A model generated the notes under the pieces. It did not search any database. It saw nothing but the letters and a program-made list of their open reading frames with translations, and was not told the DNA's origin. This document shows positions 60,201 to 64,000 of a DNA stretch of 64,000 nucleotides, one piece after another. The stretch's first letter is position 1. Each line of letters starts with the position of its first letter. Source of the stretch: a virus; IMG/VR virus record IMGVR_UViG_3300024500_000025, positions 1 through 64,000 of that record, one strand, 5' to 3'. A program made the position numbers and the translations under genes.

Positions 60201-60524
60201 GACAATCGCATTGCTAGATACGTAAAGGTTTCAGAAATAAATAAAGAAAATGACGACGTATTTGTTGACTATTTGTATAGAAAAGAGTACGAAGATTTAG
60301 ATGAAGACAAGTATCTGGTATTAAATTTTACTCCATATAAGACAAAGGCTGGGAAAATGATGGCCCACATTGTTTTAACAAATAAAAATAAAGAGTTAAA
60401 AAGAGCTATTGTTTTCTCTACTATGTATAAAATTGCTTTGGCAAAAATGAGAGAGGGAATGGTATGCGACGTTGTTATCAATAAACTTGACGATGGAACA
60501 CTAATGATAAAGGAAATAAAATGA
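57252..60524 (+). CDS. dnaE: DNA polymerase III alpha subunit (DnaE-type)
   Basis: Start placed at ATG 57252 (ATGA overlap), giving 1090 residues, close to cellular DnaE (~1160). An intact PHP domain is seen: HLHVHSYYSLMDG (2-14), ITDHGTL (~37), GVEAYIS (~63). The palm has GRGSAAGSLVCYTLGITDVDP and FPDIDTDFEDRRR (~417-425) with the catalytic aspartates. Then fingers, a helix-hairpin-helix (~845-880) and an OB-fold domain (~940-1020). It is the replicative polymerase of the phage. The complete PHP metal site could provide 3'-5' proofreading. Confidence 0.93.
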   Translation: MSFAHLHVHSYYSLMDGYNSPKELLEAAKNVGQTALAITDHGTLSSHREMQIAAKELGIKPILGVEAYISPTDRFDRSSGTDKSIQAYNHIILLAKNDVGLKNINRLQEIAWTEGFYSKPRIDREILKEFSKDIIILSGCLNGLISKCIEKNEFADAKMMVKWFKTNFGDNFFIEVQPANPPEINKKLLELADEFNVRPVATADAHFSKEEERALEEAMLILSTSPKVNKDLDFDKSRKFDNMFDRFNYLWPDRRISFEHLDLFIMSREQMSERFNKQGISRTDIYDNTMYIADMVEEYTFKENLDLLPVPKTNADKKLKEMAEEGLKRLGRASDGVYRERLEEELGVIKDKNFASYFLIVSDMINWAKDNGIRVGPGRGSAAGSLVCYTLGITDVDPIKYDLLFFRFINPERNDFPDIDTDFEDRRRKEVKDYLKKKFKHVASISTFTYFKDKGVVRDAARVFMIPLQEVNRALKTVDTFEDYMESPNTKEFRMKYPEVGWLAENWRGRIRSTGVHAAGVVVAKDELRNYAPIETREDPKDKVSGRIPVVGYEMETVADIGLIKMDALGLKALSILSDTLSSIKDRYDKDIVLSDLDLEDKKVYESLNQGYTKGIFQAEATPYTNLLIKMGIDKFEDLVASNALVRPGAMNTVGASYINRKNGKEAVEYTHPILEPFTKNTYGVIIYQEQVMQACVHLGGMTWSEADKVRKIIGKKKDAKEFDQFKDKFVTGASKHISKKQAEELWHTFEAHAGYSFNRSHAVAYSMVSYYTAWLKTYYPLEFMFAVLKNETDKDARTEYLIESKRLGLKVLLPHINESEVDFCLQKDSMRFGLADIKYISNNIANKIIKHRPYMNYADFTQKAAMKNSGINSRAISALNSIGGAAFKDNERRGNEQENFYEYLGIPQFNLQDLPPRIKAQAKPIEDFDDLGSFVMFGMVKNIKRGTGWARVELVDETGSIGLFHNEQTQIETGQMYFVLVGDNRIARYVKVSEINKENDDVFVDYLYRKEYEDLDEDKYLVLNFTPYKTKAGKMMAHIVLTNKNKELKRAIVFSTMYKIALAKMREGMVCDVVINKLDDGTLMIKEIK

Positions 60525-60769
60525 TAGAAGTTATATTAACAGAGGATGAGGCAAAAGATCTAGAAGATACACTGATTCATCACATGGAGCAGTGCTATAA
60601 CACTCTTTATGATTTAGAAGGAGTAGAAGAAAATTTTGAGCCGTATAATCCCTTTGACGGTTGCTCAAATTGTGAAACAAGAGAATTTTTGATGAAAACT
60701 GTAGAATGGTTTAGAAATAACAAAGACCTAGCAATTTGGGTCGGAGAAAAGGAAATAAAGCATGACTGA
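60521..60769 (+). CDS. Small acidic protein, unknown
   Basis: This 82-residue acidic helical protein (LTEDEAKDLEDTLIHHMEQCYN) overlaps the end of the polymerase gene (ATGA) and the start of the next gene. Three cysteines are present, two as CSNC. Function unknown; a replication accessory is possible by position. Confidence 0.6.
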   Translation: MIEVILTEDEAKDLEDTLIHHMEQCYNTLYDLEGVEENFEPYNPFDGCSNCETREFLMKTVEWFRNNKDLAIWVGEKEIKHD

Positions 60770-60962
60770 AACAACAGAAATGTCGCAAGAGATAAACGTA
60801 ACTAGCCTTCTCGTGGCTATATTAAAAACACTTAAGTCTGTAGAAGTTTCTTCAGAACTGATTTTAAATCCAGCAAATGAAGATACTGGCTTAATGGTTA
60901 CATACAATGAAGAAAATAGAACTTTTATTATATCGCTAGGAGAGATAAATGGGAGTAATTAA
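60762..60962 (+). CDS. Hypothetical protein, 66 aa
   Basis: This 66-residue protein has an N-terminal helix (NVTSLLVAILKTLKSVEVS) and C-terminal strands. It overlaps both neighbours, indicating co-translation with the MazG-like gene. Not recognised. Confidence 0.55.
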   Translation: MTETTEMSQEINVTSLLVAILKTLKSVEVSSELILNPANEDTGLMVTYNEENRTFIISLGEINGSN

Positions 60963-61353
60963 GACAGATAATTTTAGAACACCACCAAATACAGAAAAAA
61001 CTACTCAAACTGCATCAAGTGTGCTTTTAGATTATGGTTTAGATGCATTATCTGCAATTTTGCATGAATCTGCAGTAGAAAAAGGTTTTTGGGATGGAGA
61101 ATATGATTATGATAAGTTTGGAAATAAATTAGCATTAATTCATTCAGAAGTAACAGAAATGCTTGAGGCTATCAGAAAACAAAAGGGTAGCCGTGAAATT
61201 ACTGAAGAAGCAGCCGATATTCTAATTAGACTTTTAGATCTATATGCGGCTCTAAGAAATGCTGGATTAATTGAAGATTCACTAGACGATATATTAGACT
61301 ATAAAGTTGATAAAAATAGAGGTCGTCCAAGACTTCACGGCAATTTATTTTAA
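60949..61353 (+). CDS. MazG-like nucleotide pyrophosphohydrolase
   Basis: This 134-residue protein contains the MazG-type helix pair KLALIHSEVTEMLEAIRKQKG and EITEEAADILIRLLDLYAAL, with the E-x2-E ... E-x3-D metal-binding order. It ends with DKNRGRPRLHGNLF, as in phage MazG-like proteins. MazG enzymes hydrolyse (d)NTPs or alarmones and may clean the nucleotide pool or alter host starvation signalling. The start is preceded by GGAG. Confidence 0.8.
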   Translation: MGVIKTDNFRTPPNTEKTTQTASSVLLDYGLDALSAILHESAVEKGFWDGEYDYDKFGNKLALIHSEVTEMLEAIRKQKGSREITEEAADILIRLLDLYAALRNAGLIEDSLDDILDYKVDKNRGRPRLHGNLF

Positions 61354-61362
61354 TGCTATACT
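61334..61362 (+). promoter_or_regulatory. Promoter for recA-like gene
   Basis: TTCACG (61334-61339), 17-nt spacer, TGC-TATACT (hexamer 61357-61362). GAAGGA precedes the ATG at 61387. Confidence 0.6.
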
Positions 61363-61386
61363 ATGTAAACAAAAGAAGGAAAATCA

Positions 61387-62385
61387 ATGGATATAGAAGA
61401 AATTTTAGCGGGACTGGATCCCAAAACTCGTAAAAGAGTTCAAATAGCAGTAGAAGTAGAAAATCATAAACAAAAAACTCCTAGCATAGGCCTATCGCTT
61501 GCGCTTAAAGGTGGATTTGGTTATGGCAGACAAGTCCTTGTATGGGGAAATAAATCTGCAGGAAAGTCTTCATTTTGTTTACAAATGATTGGTATGGCAC
61601 AAAAAGAAGGAAAAACTTGTGCATGGATTGATTCTGAAGAGTCTTATGACCCACAGTGGGCAGAAAAACTAGGAGTTGATTCATCAAAGCTTATATATTC
61701 TACAGCTAAATCTGTAAACGATATGGTAGATGTTGCTACTCAATTAATGAATGCTAATGTGGATGTTATAGTAGTAGACTCAATATCAGCGTTGCTACCA
61801 GCCATTTACTTTGAAAAAGATAGCGATGAATTGAAAAAGCTTGAAGATACTAAGCAAATTGGTGCTGAGGCAAAAGACATGACTCATGCAGTCAAAATGC
61901 TTAATTACGCAAATAAAAACACGCTGCTTGTTCTTATATCACAACAGCGTAATCAATTTGGAAGTATGCATGCTTCACACATTCCAACTGGTGGAATGGC
62001 AGTCAAGTTCTTTTCTTCAACAGTTGTAAAGCTTTGGTCTTCTGAAGCTGAGGCTAATGCTATCAAGTCTGGGGTTAAGGTTGGAGATAAAATTATTGAG
62101 CAAAGAGTAGGCAGACCAGTTAATTGGATTATTGACTATAATAAACAAGGTCCTCCAAATCTTTCTGGTCAATACGATTTTTACTTCCAGGGAGACGTAC
62201 TTGGTATAGATCAAGTTGGAGAAACTTTAGACGTTGCAGAAATGTATGGCATCATAGAAAAAGGCGGAGCATGGTATACAATTGGAAAAGAACGTTTTCA
62301 AGGTAGAGCAAAAGCAGTCGAATATTTAAAGTCTAATCCAGATGTAGTTTCTGAGTTACAGGAGAAAATATATGCCAGATCTTAA
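61387..62385 (+). CDS. RecA-like recombinase
   Basis: This 332-residue protein has RecA-fold motifs: Walker A GNKSAGKSS (~54-62), WIDSEESYDPQWAEKLGV, Walker B VDVIVVDSISALLP (~125-138), and a C-terminal LISQQRNQFG with a loop before VKLWSS. It is shorter than cellular RecA and has no obvious C-terminal domain. It pairs DNA strands in recombination-dependent replication or repair. Own promoter. The stop overlaps the following gene by 14 bp. Confidence 0.88.
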   Translation: MDIEEILAGLDPKTRKRVQIAVEVENHKQKTPSIGLSLALKGGFGYGRQVLVWGNKSAGKSSFCLQMIGMAQKEGKTCAWIDSEESYDPQWAEKLGVDSSKLIYSTAKSVNDMVDVATQLMNANVDVIVVDSISALLPAIYFEKDSDELKKLEDTKQIGAEAKDMTHAVKMLNYANKNTLLVLISQQRNQFGSMHASHIPTGGMAVKFFSSTVVKLWSSEAEANAIKSGVKVGDKIIEQRVGRPVNWIIDYNKQGPPNLSGQYDFYFQGDVLGIDQVGETLDVAEMYGIIEKGGAWYTIGKERFQGRAKAVEYLKSNPDVVSELQEKIYARS

Positions 62386-62575
62386 TGATTTTTTAAATAA
62401 TCAAAAAGAAGAAGTTGTTGAAAATTACATTGATTCTGATATTCCAACTATGGGTGGTTCTTTTATGTGCCAAGAGTGTGGAACTGAGGTTAATAATGCA
62501 TTCTTTAGACACAAGGAGGAAAGACTTACTTGGACATGTCCAATTGGTCATGTTTCATCAGTCCCATTTAAATAA
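62372..62575 (+). CDS. Small zinc-ribbon protein
   Basis: This 67-residue protein has an acidic N-terminal half and a zinc ribbon: CQECGTEV, H (in FFRHKEER) and CPIGHV. It overlaps the recombinase end, and its stop overlaps the resolvase-like start. Possibly a recombination accessory. Confidence 0.65.
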   Translation: MPDLNDFLNNQKEEVVENYIDSDIPTMGGSFMCQECGTEVNNAFFRHKEERLTWTCPIGHVSSVPFK

Positions 62576-62883
62576 TGTCGGAAATATCGGAAGCAAAAAG
62601 AGACGGCGCAAGACAACATAAAAACAGCGGACGTGGTAATTATCAGAAGGGTGACGCTACGTGGAAAGATTTCGTGGTGGATTATAAAGAGTACGAAAAA
62701 TCAATCTCTATTTCGCAAGATATCTGGGCTAAGATTTGTACAGACACTTTTAAAGTTAGTAGGGATAAATATCCAGTACTTAAACTCATCCTTGGCGGAG
62801 CTAGTAGCAAAACAAGGTTGGCGGTAATAGAATGGTCTTTGTTAGAACAATTAGTAGAAGAATGGGAGAAACGAAATGTCTAG
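62575..62883 (+). CDS. Putative Holliday junction resolvase-like nuclease
   Basis: This 102-residue protein contains KNSGRGNYQKGDATWKDFVV, VDYKEYEKSISI and LAVIEWSLLEQL. The D(Y)-x-E-Y-E-K order after a Gly/Lys-rich start is compatible with a compact PD-(D/E)xK nuclease; similar phage proteins are commonly annotated as Holliday junction resolvases. The position beside RecA and a Cas4-like nuclease supports a recombination role. The activity is inferred. Confidence 0.6.
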   Translation: MSEISEAKRDGARQHKNSGRGNYQKGDATWKDFVVDYKEYEKSISISQDIWAKICTDTFKVSRDKYPVLKLILGGASSKTRLAVIEWSLLEQLVEEWEKRNV

Positions 62884-63016
62884 CGGACAATATAAACCAC
62901 ATTATGGATTTAATAGTGTTCAAATTAAAAATGGAAGAATTGTAAGAATGAGAAAAGATGGAACAATCAAGGCGGATCTTGGTCCATATCCTAAAGAGAA
63001 AAGAGATAAAAAGTGA
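62876..63016 (+). CDS. Small basic protein, 46 aa
   Basis: ATG 62876 overlaps the end of the resolvase-like gene. The protein is basic (IKNGRIVRMRKDGTIKADLGPY) with a Lys-rich end. The stop overlaps the GTG start of the next gene. Coding potential rests on the tight overlaps and lack of a gap. Confidence 0.55.
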   Translation: MSSGQYKPHYGFNSVQIKNGRIVRMRKDGTIKADLGPYPKEKRDKK

Positions 63017-63171
63017 GAGATGTTTTGTTGACCACTCTTGTTGGAGCAGTTGTTGGCGCAGTATTCAGTGCATTTAAATTGCCAATTCCTGCCCCGCCAG
63101 TATTTGCAGGACTAATGGGAATTGTTGGTTTGTGGATTGGATACGCTTTAATTACTAAGGTATTGGCATGA
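63013..63171 (+). CDS. XapX-domain membrane protein, 52 aa
   Basis: GTG 63013 overlaps the previous stop. The 52-residue protein reads MRDVLLTTLVGAVVGAVFSA, then FKLPIPAPPVFAGLMGIVG and a second hydrophobic helix. The P-x-PAPP-x-F turn between two glycine-rich helices is the signature of XapX (DUF1427) proteins. This family is found with bacterial membrane or nucleoside-related genes; function unknown. Its presence in a phage replication block is unexpected. The ATG of the next small gene overlaps its stop. Confidence 0.65.
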   Translation: MRDVLLTTLVGAVVGAVFSAFKLPIPAPPVFAGLMGIVGLWIGYALITKVLA

Positions 63172-63272
63172 TTCAATTTTTGTTTGGCGTAATGCTTGGG
63201 TTTATTGTAGGATACCCCATGGGACTTTGGGCAATAGGATATACAAGGAGATTTAATGAGCGACAAAAGTAG
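63168..63272 (+). CDS. 34-aa single-pass membrane peptide
   Basis: ATG 63168 overlaps the XapX stop (ATGA). The 34-residue peptide has one hydrophobic helix with GxxxG-like spacing (FLFGVMLGFIVGYPMGLWAIG) and a basic C-terminal tail (YTRRFNERQK). The ribosome-binding site and start of the next gene lie inside its end. It could pair with the XapX protein. Confidence 0.45.
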   Translation: MIQFLFGVMLGFIVGYPMGLWAIGYTRRFNERQK

Positions 63273-63591
63273 TCTGGAATTAATTAGTGATATAACAGAG
63301 TTTAACGATCTTCATGACTTTATGAAGGACGAACAACTTGATAGGGCCATGGCAGTAATAATTAATATTATTGCTAAGCCAGATATTCCTGCAGCAAAAG
63401 CACATTTATTGATTGTTGAGTTGCAGGGTATCTCTGCAAAATTCGGTGTTCTTGCAGCATACTACACAACAATAGCTAAAGACAAAGCTGGCACTATCAA
63501 CAATAATAAAAAAAATATTTATTATTCAGTAAAGGAGTCGATAGACAAACTTGTAGACGCTCTCAAGTATGTTGTTCGTTATAATGGCTAG
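63256..63591 (+). CDS. Helical protein upstream of Cas4-like nuclease
   Basis: This 111-residue, almost wholly helical protein (ELISDITEFNDLHDFMKDEQ; AHLLIVELQGISAKFGVLAAYY) has an AAGGAG site before its ATG. It overlaps the nuclease gene by 8 bp. Similar small helical proteins often precede this nuclease in phages and may be partners, but I do not know the family. Confidence 0.65.
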   Translation: MSDKSSLELISDITEFNDLHDFMKDEQLDRAMAVIINIIAKPDIPAAKAHLLIVELQGISAKFGVLAAYYTTIAKDKAGTINNNKKNIYYSVKESIDKLVDALKYVVRYNG

Positions 63592-64000
63592 AGAAATAGT
63601 TAAAAATCTTAAATTTAAAAAATATGAAGGAAGCTTTGACGTTCAAGAGTTTTCCAGTCTTTTAGACGAGGCGTACCTTTCTACTAAACGACCAGATGGA
63701 GAGATGACAAAAAAATCTTTTAGCCCAAGCTCATTTGGTTATGGTCAAGGGAACTGTCCTAGGTATTGGTATATGGCTTTTAGTGGGGCTTATTTTATAG
63801 ACAATAATGATGCTCAAGCCGTTGCAAATATGTCTCAAGGAACTCAAGCACACGAAAGATTGCAAAAATTAATATCTAGTCAATCTAGCGATTTATTTAA
63901 ATCTACTAAAATAAACTCAGTTAGTACTGAAATTGAGATTACTAACGAGTATCCACCAATTAGAGGTTTTATAGATCTATCAATTGATTGGGATGGCACA
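63584..64000 (+). CDS. Cas4/RecB-like PD-(D/E)xK nuclease, 3'-truncated by window
   Basis: The frame starts at ATG 63584, inside the end of the previous gene, and stays open to the right edge (139 codons visible). The motifs SFSPSSFGYGQGNCPRYWYMAF, GTQAHERLQKL and IEITNEYPPIRGFIDLSIDW match the N-terminal Fe-S cysteine, helix, and GxxD core of Cas4/RecB-like exonucleases. The remaining E-x-K motif and the cysteine cluster would be outside the window. Such enzymes process DNA ends for recombination, here probably with the RecA-like protein. Confidence 0.8.
   Translation, partial: MAREIVKNLKFKKYEGSFDVQEFSSLLDEAYLSTKRPDGEMTKKSFSPSSFGYGQGNCPRYWYMAFSGAYFIDNNDAQAVANMSQGTQAHERLQKLISSQSSDLFKSTKINSVSTEIEITNEYPPIRGFIDLSIDWDGT

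Noticed and set aside
63013-63272. Holin assignment for the two small membrane proteins
   Set aside because: The XapX signature in the first and the location in the recombination block argue against it, and no endolysin is nearby; left as unknown membrane proteins.

Overview
This window is one continuous stretch of a tailed double-stranded DNA bacteriophage genome. It reads as a large, long-tailed siphovirus. Every gene I can support lies on the + strand, genes are packed edge to edge (many stop/start overlaps of the TAATG or ATGA kind), and base composition is AT-rich (by eye roughly one third G+C). The host is not proven. Several features point to a Gram-positive, probably actinobacterial and probably aquatic host: leaderless gene starts, an MSMEG_6728-type pyrimidine-dimer-glycosylase-family protein, a tail fibre with PASTA (peptidoglycan-binding) domains, and a replication block (DnaB, primase, DnaE polymerase, RecA-like, Cas4-like nuclease) of the kind seen in large actinophages. 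The 2OG-Fe(II) oxygenase and a cyanophage-like structural protein fit an aquatic setting. No terminase, integrase, endolysin, tRNA, CRISPR array or reverse transcriptase was found inside the window.

Layout: (1) 1-22.8 kb is a very large tail-fibre/adhesin region. It holds a prolyl-hydroxylase-like oxygenase, a repeat-rich fibre, a collagen-like fibre, a 1166-residue structural protein, then a series of paralogous cassettes (glycine-rich adhesins, beta-rich tip proteins, LamG lectin-like proteins, chaperone-like proteins). It is interrupted at 11.1-13.7 kb by a two-gene cassette: a TIM-barrel Fe-S enzyme fused to a methyltransferase, and a multi-pass membrane protein resembling DUF401 permeases. 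(2) 22.8-31.2 kb is the head and neck module: portal, XkdF-type protease with a nested scaffold, major capsid protein, connectors, tail terminator and tail tube. (3) 31.3-51.3 kb is the tail module: chaperones joined by a -1 frameshift, a 2087-residue tape measure, distal tail and baseplate proteins, two large fibres and four small proteins. (4) 51.3-64 kb is DNA metabolism: metallophosphoesterase, small regulators, DnaB helicase, DnaG primase, ssDNA-binding protein, repair-glycosylase family protein, DnaE polymerase, MazG-like protein, RecA-like recombinase, a resolvase-like protein, a XapX membrane protein and the start of a Cas4/RecB-like nuclease that runs off the right edge.

Transcription appears to be punctuated. 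At least eleven start sites share an extended -10 element TGN-TATAAT/TATACT/TAAAAT. In three places the start codon begins exactly 6 nt after the -10 hexamer, and in a fourth 9 nt after it, with no Shine-Dalgarno sequence, so those messages should be leaderless or nearly so. Capsid, tail-tube and chaperone genes are separated by compact boundaries in which a terminator hairpin overlaps or abuts the next promoter.

The most interesting items are the complete -1 frameshift signal (slippery C CCA AAT plus a two-part hairpin) in the tail chaperones, the in-frame internal scaffold start in the protease gene, the oxygenase next to a collagen-like fibre, the enzyme/permease cassette within the fibre region, and the multi-copy adhesin-chaperone array. 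All functional calls come from reading motifs by eye; no database search was run.
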